Assembly: GCF_006716065.1 (NCBI RefSeq)
Contig: NZ_VFOL01000001.1
Span: forward strand, 868,001 to 932,000
Length of the DNA: 64,000 nt
Reading direction: 5' to 3'
From: Salinispora arenicola
Lineage (GTDB): Bacteria; Actinomycetota; Actinomycetes; Mycobacteriales; Micromonosporaceae
The translations under genes and the position numbers were made by a program. The notes under the pieces are model-generated. The model searched no databases. It saw nothing but the letters and a program-made list of their open reading frames with translations, and had not been told where the DNA came from. How positions within the stretch are numbered: position 1 is the first letter of the stretch; every line of letters starts with the position of its first letter. Positions 36,004-46,259 of the stretch are shown piece by piece.

Positions 36004-36901
36004 CGGACTCCTCCGTCGGGCCGGCCCCGGTCGGCAACCGGGGCAGTGTTCTACGGGCCGCTGCCGGTCGCCGGGTACGGCAGTGCGAGGCGAACGCGAC
36101 GGCGGTCGGACCCGTCGAACCGGGCAGGGTCGCGGACGCGGTGGGTGAGCAGGTCGTCAACGGTTACCCTCCCGCCCTGGTGCCCGCACCACGCACGCGT
36201 GGACAGTTTCGCCGCTGGCGGGCCGCGGTACACCCCGTACCGCCGACTCCGCCACACCCGGGTGGCCGGTGGGCACCAGCTCCGCCGCGCAGGTGGACGT
36301 CCGCGCCGTCGACGGTCACCCCCTGCACAGTCGCCGAGTCTGGCACAGCGGTGCACGGCCGGTTGCGCCGGAGCCGGTGACCCGCTCGACGCCCGCCGAC
36401 CAGCCGGCGTCGCGACACCATCCCGGCTGGTCCTGTTCATGGGACCAGCCCGTCACTTGCCGTGAGGTCAACAGCCCCGTCCACACGCCACCGCGTTCGG
36501 CCGCCACATCAGCCCACCCTCCCGGACCGACCCGTGCGCGGCCATCACCACCTCGATCCACCTGGGAATCTCCCCGGATCACCGAGGAACCCGAAAGTCA
36601 ACCGCACACGACGGACAACCGGTCCGCCAGGAGCGCGACACGACGGGAAATACTTCGGCCCTGTGTAACGGACTTGCCACGCGCGGGTGACGTTGACCCC
36701 TATCATCACTCGGGTTGGCTCACCCCGTTCTCCGTGAGTCAACACCCCTCGGCCCGAGGAGGCCCACGTGCCCGTGAGCGCATTGGACCAGCACCTCAAG
36801 GGGGACTGCCGCACGTCGGCACGCCCCCGACCCGAACCATGCGTACCCGACGGACCCCGACCACGCACCGGGGGCTCGGGCCGTGGAACGGAGGTGCCCC
36901 G
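36004..36901. other. Long gene-free region upstream of the bldN-like gene
   Basis: Almost 900 bases with open frames on both strands but none with protein-like composition or a ribosome site. It should hold the sigma-factor promoter and leader. A TATCAT hexamer at 36701-36706 is a possible -10 without a good -35. It also contains the TNAC-N5-GTNA site at 36455-36467. GGAGG at 36890 is the ribosome site of the sigma gene. Confidence 0.6.
36455..36467. promoter_or_regulatory. BldD-like operator candidate
   Basis: TCACTTGCCGTGA has both outer half-sites of the BldD consensus (TNAC and GTNA) with the right five-base spacing, but mismatches in the centre. bldN is a BldD target in Streptomyces, which makes the location suggestive. 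It lies ~435 bases before the ATG. Confidence 0.3.
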
Positions 36902-37834
36902 ATGACGACCTTCGGCTACATGGAACGGCCGGTCGGCCTGAGCGACATGCCTTCCCGGTCCGCGGTGAACGAACGGTCGACTCCCGGACCCCGGGAGCAG
37001 GGCCAACTCTCCACGTGGGGCGAAAGTGGGGTACGCAGCCGTCCACATCACAATGAGGCGCCCCCCCGGCCCTCGATTCCGGGCGGAAACGCCAAGCCGG
37101 TCGGAACCCGGGTCGCGTCGCCGGCCCGACCGACGATGCCCGTGCAGGGCCGCCGGGCGACCGACCCACCCGCCACCGCCGACCCCGCCACCACCGATAC
37201 GGCGGTACTGCCCGCACTGCCGGCCAGCACGCCCGCCACCGGCTTCCCGAGCCGCCCCGACCCGTCCGACCCGGCGACCGAGATCTGGACATTGGTCGAA
37301 CGGGCGCAGGCCGGGGAGGCCGAGGCGTTCGGCCTGATCTACGACCGGTACGTGGACACCGTCTTCCGGTTCGTCTACTTCCGGGTGGGTAACCGCCAAC
37401 TGGCCGAGGACCTCACCTCCGACACCTTCCTGCGGGCACTGAAGCGAATCGGTAGCTTCACCTGGCAGGGCCGAGACCTCGGGGCCTGGCTGGTGACGAT
37501 CGCCCGCAACCTGGTGGCGGACCACTTCAAATCCGGCCGCTACCGGCTCGAGGTAACCACCGGCGACGTACTCGACGCCGAGCGCGAGGACCGCGGCCCG
37601 GAAGGCAGCCCGGAGGCCGCCGTAGTCGAACACATCACCAATGTGACCCTGCTCAGCGCCGTCAAACAGCTCAACCCGGAGCAGCAGGAGTGCATCGTGC
37701 TCCGCTTCCTCCAGGGCTACTCGGTGGCGGAGACCGCCCGGGCAATGGGCAAGAACGAGGGTGCGATCAAGGCGTTGCAGTACCGGGCGGTTCGGGCCCT
37801 CGCCCGGCTACTCCCGGACGGCTTCCGGATGTAG
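36902..37834 (+). CDS. bldN: ECF sigma factor, BldN-like
   Basis: 310 residues. The first ~127 are a Pro/Ser/Thr/Arg-rich extension without predicted fold; sigma domain 2 starts near IWTLVERAQAGEAEAFG and includes YVDTVFRFVYFRVG, DLTSDTFLRALKRIGSFTW and the -10-contacting WLVTIARNLVADHFK; domain 4 is LNPEQQECIVLRFLQGYSV with MGKNEGAIKALQYRAVRAL. This core closely matches Streptomyces BldN as I remember it, the sigma factor for aerial hyphae and chaplin genes. There it also has an N-terminal extension, removed by processing. The next gene is an RsbN-type anti-sigma. GGAGG lies 8 bases before ATG 36902. Confidence 0.9.
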   Translation: MTTFGYMERPVGLSDMPSRSAVNERSTPGPREQGQLSTWGESGVRSRPHHNEAPPRPSIPGGNAKPVGTRVASPARPTMPVQGRRATDPPATADPATTDTAVLPALPASTPATGFPSRPDPSDPATEIWTLVERAQAGEAEAFGLIYDRYVDTVFRFVYFRVGNRQLAEDLTSDTFLRALKRIGSFTWQGRDLGAWLVTIARNLVADHFKSGRYRLEVTTGDVLDAEREDRGPEGSPEAAVVEHITNVTLLSAVKQLNPEQQECIVLRFLQGYSVAETARAMGKNEGAIKALQYRAVRALARLLPDGFRM

Positions 37835-38093
37835 CCCACCGCTGGTCGCGGCTACGTTCGCGCAGGTCGGAACGCAGTGATATTGATCACTGTCCGGGTT
37901 TTCTGCACCATTGGCCCCGTAACCCAGGCCCGGCGCGGCGCGTTCATCCGGTTGCGACCGATGCAGTCCCGGCGTCCCCCGGGTTCCTCGGGTCCGGCCC
38001 ATCGCCGGCCGCGAGCCTCCCGTGGCGCCCGCAGCCGGTCGTCGGGGACGACCGCGGCCGACCGGCTGCGCCCCAGCGAGGGAGGTGCCAGCG

Positions 38094-38978
38094 GTGGAGA
38101 GCGACCTCTTCTTCTCCCGTCGGCGTGCCGAGCGCTTCGCGCAGCTTCTCGACGAAGCCAACGGCGGCCGACGGCACCACGTCCGGTCTCGAGTCGACAG
38201 CGGGCTCACGGACCTCGTCGCGGTCGGGCGAGCGCTCCGTGACTCCGCACCGCCGGTCGAGGCGAACGCCGATTTCCGCACCGGCCTTCGGGCGATGCTG
38301 ATGGCCACCGCTGAACGCGAGGGCATCGGCCAGCCCACCCCGGTGGCCACCGCCGACCGGACGGCACGACGTCCGGCAGCGAACCGCTCGTTCGTCCTGC
38401 CAGCCGTCACCGCCCGCCGGGCCCGCGCCCGCGGCGCGATCCTGATCGGCATCGCGGCCGGGGCTGTCGCCGTCTCCGGTATCTCCGCGGCCAGTGAGAA
38501 CGCGGTACCGGGCGACGCCCTCTACGGAATGAAGCGTTCGACCGAACGGGCGCAGCTCGCGTTGAGCGGCTCAGACCACAGCCGTGGACAGCTCTTCCTG
38601 GGCTTCGCCCGGACCCGCCTCGGCGAGGCGGCGGAGCTGCACGGGGACCGGGCCGGCTACGGCAGCGTGCTGGACGACATGGACGCCGACACCCGCCGCG
38701 GGGTGCGCCTGCTCACCGCCACCGCCGCGCACCACGCCGATCCGACCGCGCTCGACGTGGTGAACACCTTCGTCACCGCACAGCGCACGGCGGTCGAGGC
38801 CCTGCTGGAAGCCGGGAACCGCGCCGATCGCGACCGCACCCGAGGCTCACTCGCGCTACTGGACGACGTCCATCGACGCTCGGACGCACTGCGCGCCGCC
38901 ATCGACTGCGGACTGCCCGTGCCGGTCGGCAGCGATGCACTCGGTCCGACCCCGGCGAGTTGCCCCGCCACCGGCTGA
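38094..38978 (+). CDS. rsbN: RsbN-like anti-sigma factor (DUF5667 protein)
   Basis: 294 residues. N-terminal cytoplasmic helical region (FSRRRAERFAQLLDEA; ~1-110) that would hold the sigma factor, one membrane helix (~114-133), and an extracellular DUF5667 domain starting ENAVPGDALYGMKRSTERAQLAL. Its place directly after the BldN gene and its topology match Streptomyces RsbN, the BldN anti-sigma. GTG 38094 has GGAGGT 8-13 bases upstream. There is a 259-base gap after bldN, longer than in a tight operon, so it may have its own promoter. Confidence 0.85.
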   Translation: MESDLFFSRRRAERFAQLLDEANGGRRHHVRSRVDSGLTDLVAVGRALRDSAPPVEANADFRTGLRAMLMATAEREGIGQPTPVATADRTARRPAANRSFVLPAVTARRARARGAILIGIAAGAVAVSGISAASENAVPGDALYGMKRSTERAQLALSGSDHSRGQLFLGFARTRLGEAAELHGDRAGYGSVLDDMDADTRRGVRLLTATAAHHADPTALDVVNTFVTAQRTAVEALLEAGNRADRDRTRGSLALLDDVHRRSDALRAAIDCGLPVPVGSDALGPTPASCPATG

Positions 38979-39104
38979 CGTCATCCTGCCAACCCCGACC
39001 CTGCTCCACGCATCCCAGCGACGGGTCACCGGTCGACGCCGCGCAGCGGGTCGATTGCACGAATGCGTGCCCGCCTCGGCGGGCCGCCCGGCTACCCTCG
39101 CCAG

Positions 39105-40001
39105 GTGGCGCACGGTGCGCCGGTCGAACGGAGGGGCGAGTTGGGCAGCCGAAAGGTGACAGTCAGCACCGACGCCCACAGTCACACCTCCGGGTGGGCG
39201 GAGGCAGGTGCGCCGCCACCGGCACCGGATCGGGCCGCGGCTGCCTTCTTCGATGTGGACAACACGATGATGCAGGGGGCGTCGATCTACTGGTTCGCCC
39301 GCGGACTCGCCGCGCGCAACTACGTCACCACCGGTGACCTACTCCGATTCGCGTGGCAACAGCTGCGGTTCCGGGTGCTCGCCACCGAGCATGTCGGCGA
39401 CATGTCGCAGATCAAGAAGGCCGCGCTCGCGTTCGTCGAGGGCTGGCGGGTAGATGACGTGGAGCGTCTCGCCGAGGAGATCTTCGACGAGCTGATGGCG
39501 CCCCGGATCTGGACCGGCACCCGCCGGCTCGCCCAGGGCCACCTCGACGCCGGGCAACGGGTGTGGCTGGTCAGCGCCGCCCCGGTCGAGATCGGCCGGG
39601 TGATCGCCGACCGACTCGGGCTGACCGGCGCCATCGGCACCGTGGCCGAGGTGGTCGACGGCGCGTACACCGGACGGCTGGTTGGCGATCTGATGCACGG
39701 GCCCGCGAAGGCGGAGGCGGTGATCCAACTTGCCGCGGTGGAAGGGCTGGACCTGTCCCGCTGCACCGCCTACAGCGACTCGTCCAACGACCTGCCGATG
39801 CTGGACGCGGCCGGCCGAGGGGTCGCTGTCAACCCGGACGCCGCGCTGCTGCGGGAGGCCCGCCGGCGCGGATGGGAGGTGCGCGACTTCCGCACCGGCC
39901 GCCGCGCGGTGAAGATCGCTGTTCCGTCGACGGCCGCCGTCGGGCTGCTCGCCGGAGCGGTCACCGCTGGGGTCGCGCGGCACCGCCGCCGCGCGTCCTG
40001 A
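39105..40001 (+). CDS. HAD-IB family phosphatase (SerB1/Rv0505c-like)
   Basis: 298 residues. Motif I FFDVDNTMMQG with both Asp, motif II VWLVSAAP, and motif III/IV DLMHGPAKAEAV and AYSDSSNDLPML. The C-terminus has a hydrophobic VGLLAGAVTAGVA helix ending in RHRRR, so it may be membrane-attached. The HAD-IB subclass includes phosphoserine and lysophosphatidate phosphatases; the neighbouring acyltransferase favours a lipid role, but this is inference. Start GTG 39105 lies six bases after TACCCT (39093-39098); TTG 39141 with GGAGGGG upstream and GTG 39156 are alternatives. Confidence 0.85.
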   Translation: MAHGAPVERRGELGSRKVTVSTDAHSHTSGWAEAGAPPPAPDRAAAAFFDVDNTMMQGASIYWFARGLAARNYVTTGDLLRFAWQQLRFRVLATEHVGDMSQIKKAALAFVEGWRVDDVERLAEEIFDELMAPRIWTGTRRLAQGHLDAGQRVWLVSAAPVEIGRVIADRLGLTGAIGTVAEVVDGAYTGRLVGDLMHGPAKAEAVIQLAAVEGLDLSRCTAYSDSSNDLPMLDAAGRGVAVNPDAALLREARRRGWEVRDFRTGRRAVKIAVPSTAAVGLLAGAVTAGVARHRRRAS

Positions 40002-40028
40002 CGGCGTTCTCAACCGTCGGCGGTGCGC

Positions 40029-41291
40029 TCACGCCGCCGTTGAACCGGCCGGGGCCGGGGTCGGAGCGGGATCGTCGGTGTGTGCGATGTGGGCGAACTC
40101 GCGCCACAGCAGCACGACGAGGACGGCCGAACCAGCGAAAGCGAACCAGAACGGGCTGGTCACCCCCAGGAGGGCAACCAGCGGGCCACCGATTGCCGAG
40201 CCGACGACCAGCCCACCGTACGCGCTGATGGTGTGGATGCTGTTGACCCGGCCCAGGAGGTGGGCCGGAACCGCCCGCTGACGGATCGTCATCGAGGTGG
40301 TGCCCCAGGCGAAGGCGTGCGCCCCGAAGACGAAAAGAATGGCCGAGGCGACCCAGGGTGCGGTGGTGACGGCGAGACCGAGGTGGGTGAGAGTCTCGAT
40401 GACCAGGCCGGCCCGCATGATCCCCCCGAGACTCATCCGACGGGTGAGCCACCCGTAGCCGACGGTGGCGAGCAGGCCGCCGACCGCCGTCGCCGTGCTG
40501 ATCAGGCCGAAGCCGACAGCGCCCAGACCGAGCCGCTCGGTGGCGTAGAGCACCAGGATCGACCACGCGGCACCGTACGTGACGTTGAAGACCAGGGTGG
40601 TCAGGCAGAGCGTCCGAACGGCCGGATGACGGACGGTCCATCGGATACCCGCCACGATGTCCCGCCGAACGCCGCGGTTCTCCTCTGCCGGCTCGCGTGG
40701 CGGCAGGGACACCCGGGACACCAGCACCAGCCCGGCCGCGATGAGAACCGCGTTGGTGGCGAACGGCAAGGACCGCCCGGCCGCGAAGAGTGCCGCCCCA
40801 ACTGCCGGCCCGGCCAGTGTGTTCAGCGTGATGAACCCGGCCAGGACGCGAGCGTTGGCGAGCGCCAGATCCTCCCGACGCACCAGCATCGGCGTCAGCG
40901 TGCCCGTCGTGTTGTCCGCAAACACCTCGGCGGTGGCGAGCAGCGCCAGCATCAGCAGCACCGCCGACACCGACACCCGGTCGGTCACCAATGCCCCGGC
41001 CAGCACGACCAGGGTGACGAGTCGGACTGTGTTGGCCACCAACACGATGCGCCGCCGGTCGAGCCGATCGGAGAGCACGCCGGCCCACAGGCCGAACACC
41101 AACGGAGGTGCCCAGCGCAGCAGGGCTGCCAGCGAGACCAGGATCGGGTTGGTGGTCAGCGACGCCACCAGTAGCGGCCCGGCCGCCACCGCGATTCCGT
41201 CGCTCAGGTTCGTCACCCACGACGAGGCCAGCAACCAACGGAACCTGTTGCCAAGCCGGGCCGGCACGAACGCCTCGACGACACTGCTCAC
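40029..41291 (-). CDS. Major facilitator superfamily transporter
   Basis: 420 residues with about twelve membrane helices. GVLSDRLDRRRIVLV is the MFS loop 2-3 motif, and NVTYGAAWSILVLY begins the second half. It resembles the MFS_3/EntS-like efflux branch. The substrate is unknown. No ribosome site precedes GTG 41291; TACGGT ends eight bases upstream. It converges with the HAD-IB gene. Confidence 0.87.
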   Translation of the reverse strand: MSSVVEAFVPARLGNRFRWLLASSWVTNLSDGIAVAAGPLLVASLTTNPILVSLAALLRWAPPLVFGLWAGVLSDRLDRRRIVLVANTVRLVTLVVLAGALVTDRVSVSAVLLMLALLATAEVFADNTTGTLTPMLVRREDLALANARVLAGFITLNTLAGPAVGAALFAAGRSLPFATNAVLIAAGLVLVSRVSLPPREPAEENRGVRRDIVAGIRWTVRHPAVRTLCLTTLVFNVTYGAAWSILVLYATERLGLGAVGFGLISTATAVGGLLATVGYGWLTRRMSLGGIMRAGLVIETLTHLGLAVTTAPWVASAILFVFGAHAFAWGTTSMTIRQRAVPAHLLGRVNSIHTISAYGGLVVGSAIGGPLVALLGVTSPFWFAFAGSAVLVVLLWREFAHIAHTDDPAPTPAPAGSTAA

Positions 41292-41444
41292 AAGCCGACA
41301 CCGTAGGCAGTGGCACCTGTCGAGCACACGCGGATTTCCCGGCCGGTGGAAGGCTGCTGCGTCCGGTCTCGCCGCCCGACCGGCTCTGGTCGCCGCCGCA
41401 CGGCTTCCGGATCCCGTCGGCGGATGACCAGGACGGCCCGATCG

Positions 41445-42317
41445 TCAGGGGCCGAACGGGTCCGGCCGCTGCTCCAACAACCTGTGCAGGGTCTGTTGAA
41501 TGGTCTCCCGCACCTGGTCGGCGAGGTTGAACACCACCAGCGGGTCATCCGCCGAGTCGGTCAGGTGCTGGGTGGGGATCGGCGGACAGAACTCGATGAG
41601 CCACTTGCTCGGCAGCGGCACCATGCCCAACGGGCCGAGCCAGGGGAACGTCGGCGTGACGGGGAAGTACGGCAACTTCAGCAGCCGCGCGAGGGGCTTC
41701 ACATCAGCGAGCATCGGGTAGGTCTCCTCACCCCCGACGATCGCCACCGGCACGATCGGGGTGCCCGTCCGCAACGCGGCGGAGACGAAGCCGCCCCGCC
41801 CGAATCGTTGTAGCTTGTAGCGTTCCGCGTATAGCTTGCCGACGCCCTTGAAGCCCTCGGGAAAGACGCTGACCAACTCGCCGGAGTCGAGCAGGCGCTC
41901 GGCATCGGGGTTGCAGGCGACCGTGCCGCCGCCCTTGCGGGCGACCGCCGACACCACCGGCATCCGGAAGACGAGGTCTGCGCCGAGCAGGCGGAGAAAC
42001 CGATGCCGTGGATGCTGGTCGTGCAGCACGGCGGAGAGGATCAGCGCGTCCAGGGCCACCGTGCCGGAATGATTGCCCACGACGAGACCGGCCCCGACGT
42101 CGGGCACGTGCTCCAGCCCGAGGACCTCGGTGCGAAACCAGTCCCGGTAGAGCAGCCGCAACAGCGGATGGAACACGGACTCGGTGAGCTGCGGGTCAAA
42201 GCCGAACTCGTCGACCTCGTAATCGCCGGCGAGCCGTTCGCGCAGGAAGGCCAGGCCGCTCGCCACCTTCCGGTCCCACTGGTCGCCGGGCTGTTCCGGC
42301 ACCGCGCCGCCACTCAC
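41445..42317 (-). CDS. Lysophospholipid acyltransferase (PlsC family)
   Basis: 290 residues. The HX4D acyltransferase motif is NHSGTVALD (~82-90), the second block is FPEGFKG (~152) and a third block GTPIVPVAIVGGEE follows. It would transfer acyl groups to a lysophospholipid at the membrane. Its start overlaps the epimerase stop by four bases (GTGA), so the two are coupled. The same pair occurs in M. tuberculosis (Rv0501-Rv0502). Confidence 0.9.
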   Translation of the reverse strand: MSGGAVPEQPGDQWDRKVASGLAFLRERLAGDYEVDEFGFDPQLTESVFHPLLRLLYRDWFRTEVLGLEHVPDVGAGLVVGNHSGTVALDALILSAVLHDQHPRHRFLRLLGADLVFRMPVVSAVARKGGGTVACNPDAERLLDSGELVSVFPEGFKGVGKLYAERYKLQRFGRGGFVSAALRTGTPIVPVAIVGGEETYPMLADVKPLARLLKLPYFPVTPTFPWLGPLGMVPLPSKWLIEFCPPIPTQHLTDSADDPLVVFNLADQVRETIQQTLHRLLEQRPDPFGP

Positions 42318-43399
42318 GACCGCTCCCGAGCGGCCGCGGAGCGGACCTGCCGGACCCCGTCGAGCACCAGCCGCTCGGCGGCGGCAAGCCGTTCCCGGGT
42401 CAGCACGACGCCACCGCGATGGGCGCGGATGAAGTCGTCGAACGCCGTGGCCGTCGAGCGTGGTGTGAAGCCGAACTCCCGCTCGAGCCGGGTCGTGTCC
42501 ACGACCCGGCCGTGCACGAACAGGTCGACCTGGTCCAGCCCGTAGCGGCCGAAGCCGAGAGCGCGGGCCAGCGCAGCCGCCCCGGACAGGCCCGGTTCCA
42601 GCACCGGCACCCCTACCCGGCCGGCCCGCCGAATGGCCTGGGAGAGGGCGAGCACTCCGGGACCGGCCACGTTGTAGGTGCCGGGATGGGCCATGACGAT
42701 CGACTGGTGCAGCACCTCCAACGCATCCTCGAAGTGCAGGAACTGCAGCCGGGGGTCACGGCCGAACACGGTGGGGATCAGCGGTTGGGCGAAATAGCGG
42801 GTGAGCGTGGTGTCGGCGGTCGAGCCGAGGAACGGCGCGAACCGCAGCACCGTGGCGGTGACGTCGGGCCGACGGCGACGGAAACCTCGCACATACCCTT
42901 CGATATCCAAAATGTCCCGGCCGAAGCCACCACGCGGCACCTCGCGTGGCTCGGTCTCCTCGGTGAAGACGGCCGGGTCGCGGAACGACGCCCCATATGC
43001 CGCGGTCGAGGAACGGACCACGAGCTTGTTCAGCCGGGGGGCATGCTGCGCGGCAGCGAGCAGTTGCATCGTGCCGATGACGTTCTGCTCCTTCATCGCC
43101 GCACGGCCCCCGTGCTGCGGATCGGGGGCACTGACCAGGGCCAGGTGCACGACCGCGTCCACGTCGAGGTCGGCGAGCAGGCCACCGATGGAACCAGCAT
43201 CCGCCCGTACCCGCTCGACCCGGTCGAGCAGACCGGTGAGTTCCCCGCCCGACTCGGGCGGATCGACGCCGATAACCCGCCCGATACGCGGGTCGGCGGC
43301 GAGCCGCGCGGCGACGTGGGCGCCCAGGTAGCGGCTGACCCCAGTCACGACGACGACCCCCGGGGCACCGGAGGGGCCACCGGGGGTCATGCCGAACAC
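42314..43399 (-). CDS. NAD-dependent epimerase/dehydratase (extended SDR, GalE2-like)
   Basis: 361 residues. Rossmann start VVVTGVSRYLGAHVA, VVHLALVSAP and the active-site Ser/Thr strand VVRSSTAAYG. I do not see a clean YxxxK pair, so catalysis by the usual mechanism is uncertain. NVAGPGVLAL in the middle fits sugar-nucleotide-binding SDRs. It corresponds in position to galE2 (Rv0501). GTG 43399 is used; ATG 43390 is possible. Confidence 0.86.
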   Translation of the reverse strand: MFGMTPGGPSGAPGVVVVTGVSRYLGAHVAARLAADPRIGRVIGVDPPESGGELTGLLDRVERVRADAGSIGGLLADLDVDAVVHLALVSAPDPQHGGRAAMKEQNVIGTMQLLAAAQHAPRLNKLVVRSSTAAYGASFRDPAVFTEETEPREVPRGGFGRDILDIEGYVRGFRRRRPDVTATVLRFAPFLGSTADTTLTRYFAQPLIPTVFGRDPRLQFLHFEDALEVLHQSIVMAHPGTYNVAGPGVLALSQAIRRAGRVGVPVLEPGLSGAAALARALGFGRYGLDQVDLFVHGRVVDTTRLEREFGFTPRSTATAFDDFIRAHRGGVVLTRERLAAAERLVLDGVRQVRSAAARERS

Positions 43400-43470
43400 C
43401 GTTCCCGGCTGCCGGGATCGAGCCGGACTTTCCGTGGCCTGATCACCTGAGCCTCCGAGAGCCGACAGAT

Positions 43471-43519
43471 GGCAAGTGATGGCGGTGCCGGGGCCAGCCC
43501 CGGCACCGGGTCACTTGCC
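43471..43519 (-). terminator. Long hairpin overlapping the end of the bS22 gene
   Basis: The inner 11-bp stem 43483-43493/43498-43508 with a four-base loop is extended by a 9-bp outer stem 43471-43479/43511-43519, separated by a 3/2-base internal loop. The outer arm includes the last two codons and the stop of the bS22 gene. It is probably its terminator. Confidence 0.8.
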
Positions 43520-43612
43520 GAGACGGCGACGCTGGACGCGGGTCTTACGCAGCAGCTTGCGGTGCTTCTTCTTAGCCATGCGCTTGCGGCGCTTCTTGAC
43601 CACCGAGCCCAT
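43511..43612 (-). CDS. Ribosomal protein bS22 (AURKAIP1/COX24-domain)
   Basis: 33 residues, highly basic: [19 protein letters not shown] then [14 protein letters not shown]. It matches the actinobacterial 30S protein bS22 (Rv0500B in M. tuberculosis), which sits near the decoding region. AAAGG lies 7 bases before ATG 43612. Its stop codon is inside a hairpin arm. The preceding small HTH gene is its usual neighbour. Confidence 0.94.
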   Translation of the reverse strand: MGSVVKKRRKRMAKKKHRKLLRKTRVQRRRLGK

Positions 43613-43814
43613 ACGACAGCCTTTCGATGCAACGTGCGGGGCGGACCGGATGACACCGGCGTCCGCTTGCGGACAACGGACCGGACCTGCGGGACGGGCG
43701 GCGGAGCACACCTGCGGTCACGGTCGGGTCCAGGGTAGCCGGGACGCGTCAGCAGGACCAACGCGGCCCCTCGACGCCGGTCACGGCGGCGGGTCCGCAC
43801 GCGTGGGCGACCGC

Positions 43815-44039
43815 TCAGGCGGTTTCCTGAAAGGCACCACGCAGGTACTCGTGCACCGCGTGCTCGGGGACGCGAAACGACCGGCCGACCCGGACCGCGG
43901 CGAGCTCGCCGCTGTGCACCAGGCGGTACACCGTCATCTTCGACACCCGCATGACCGTCGCCACTTCGGCGACGGTCAGGAACCTGACCTCCGACAGACG
44001 ACCGTCGGACTGCGACCCGGCCATGGCCCACCGACCCAT
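43815..44039 (-). CDS. Excisionase-type helix-turn-helix DNA-binding protein
   Basis: 74 residues. FLTVAEVATVMRVSKMTVYRLVHSGELAAVRVGRSFRVPEHAVHEYL is a MerR/Xis-like winged HTH. It is the positional equivalent of Rv0500A and of the Streptomyces small DNA-binding gene next to bS22. It is distinct from BldC by sequence. ATG 44024 in frame is an alternative start; neither has a clear ribosome site. Confidence 0.88.
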   Translation of the reverse strand: MGRWAMAGSQSDGRLSEVRFLTVAEVATVMRVSKMTVYRLVHSGELAAVRVGRSFRVPEHAVHEYLRGAFQETA

Positions 44040-44214
44040 CCCATGCCCGGCGCGTGCTATCCCGACAGTGCTTCCGCCGGACCAGCGACGCGCGTGTTAC
44101 CAGTACGGTAACGGGGCCGATGTGACCGGCGCGATCCCTTCGGACAACTGATCCCAAATCACACTGGTGGTGGCCGGAGTGTTGCGCTGTCACACCACCC
44201 GGGTGCGGGGCCTC

Positions 44215-45395
44215 TCATTCGGACCGCAGGGCCACGACCGGGTCGAGCCGCCCGGCGCGCTGGGCGGGCACCACGCCGAACACGATCCCGACCGCGGCGG
44301 AGACCCCGAACGCCAGCGCCAGCGACCACCAGGTAACCGCTGCCGGGACCGGTGACACGGCCGCCACGGTCAACGCCGCGCCGATCCCGATCGCGATGCC
44401 GGTCAGGCCACCGATCGAGGTAAGCAGCACCGCCTCCAACAGGAACTGCACGCCGATGTCACGCGGACGGGCGCCAACCGCCTTGCGCAGCCCGATCTCC
44501 CGCGTCCGTTCCCGGACCGAGACCAACATGATGTTGGAGACGCCGACGCCGCCGACCAGCAGCGAGATCCCGGCGATCGCGGCCAGCACCCCGGTCAGGA
44601 CGCCCAGGATGTCGCCCAGCACGCCGAGGATCTGCTCCTGGGTGACAGCGCTGAACTCGGTTCCCGGATGCCGACGGGTCAGCTCCACGACGATCCGCTC
44701 ACCAAGAGCGTCGATCCGCTCCCGGTCCGGCGCCTTCACCGCGATGCCGTCCACCCGTTGCGTGCCGTAGAGCCGCTGTGCCGCGGTCACCGGTACGTGG
44801 ATCTCGTCGTCCCGGTCCACGCCGAGGCTCTGCCCGAGCGGGGCGAAGACCCCGATCACCCGGAACCTGACCCCGGAGACGGTGAGCTGCTGGCCGACCG
44901 GATCCCGGTCGGGGAAGAGGGCACGGGAAACCGACGCGCCCAGCACCGCCACCCGACGACTCGTGTCCACGTCGGACTCCGTGAGGTAGCGACCCCGGGT
45001 CAACTCCCGGGTGAAGACCACCGGGGTCGTCTCCAGGACGCCCTGCACGGTGCTGAACTGCGACCGGGTGCCGGCCCGCACGGTTGCGCCGGAGGTGACA
45101 GTGACGGCCACTCGGTCCGGGTCGCCGACGACCCGGGCAACGACGTCGACATCGTCCAGGGTCAGCGGGGACAGCGCGGGCGCGGAGCCCACATCGATCC
45201 GGCCGGGGACAACCAGCAACAGGTTCGAACCCAGCCCCTCGACCTGCTGCTCGACCTGCTGCTTGGTGCCGGCGCCGATCGCGACGAGGATCACCACCGA
45301 CGCAACCCCGATGATCACGCCGAGCATGGTCAGCCCGCTGCGCAACCGGTTCGCCCGCAGCGCGGCCAGGGCCACCCGGCCGGCCTCGGCCAGCC

Positions 45396-45399
<4 letters not shown>
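44215..45399 (-). CDS. ABC transporter permease (MacB/FtsX type)
   Basis: 394 residues. MacB_PCD periplasmic domain after the first helix (LTMLGVIIGVASVVILVAIG), then three helices at the C-terminus with the FtsX signature VRERTREIGLRKAVGARPRDI. It acts with the ATPase and adaptor encoded upstream as a tripartite-like exporter or mechanotransmission complex. The start overlaps the ATPase stop by four bases. Confidence 0.92.

Positions 45400-46255
<856 letters not shown>

Positions 46256-46259
<4 letters not shown>

Noticed and set aside
36051..36440. 129-codon minus-strand frame in the region before the bldN-like gene
   Set aside because: Arg/Pro-rich, no ribosome site and no recognisable motif; treated as non-coding.
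43815..44039. Assignment of the small HTH protein as BldC
   Set aside because: Sequence differs from BldC; position next to bS22 fits Rv0500A-type proteins instead.
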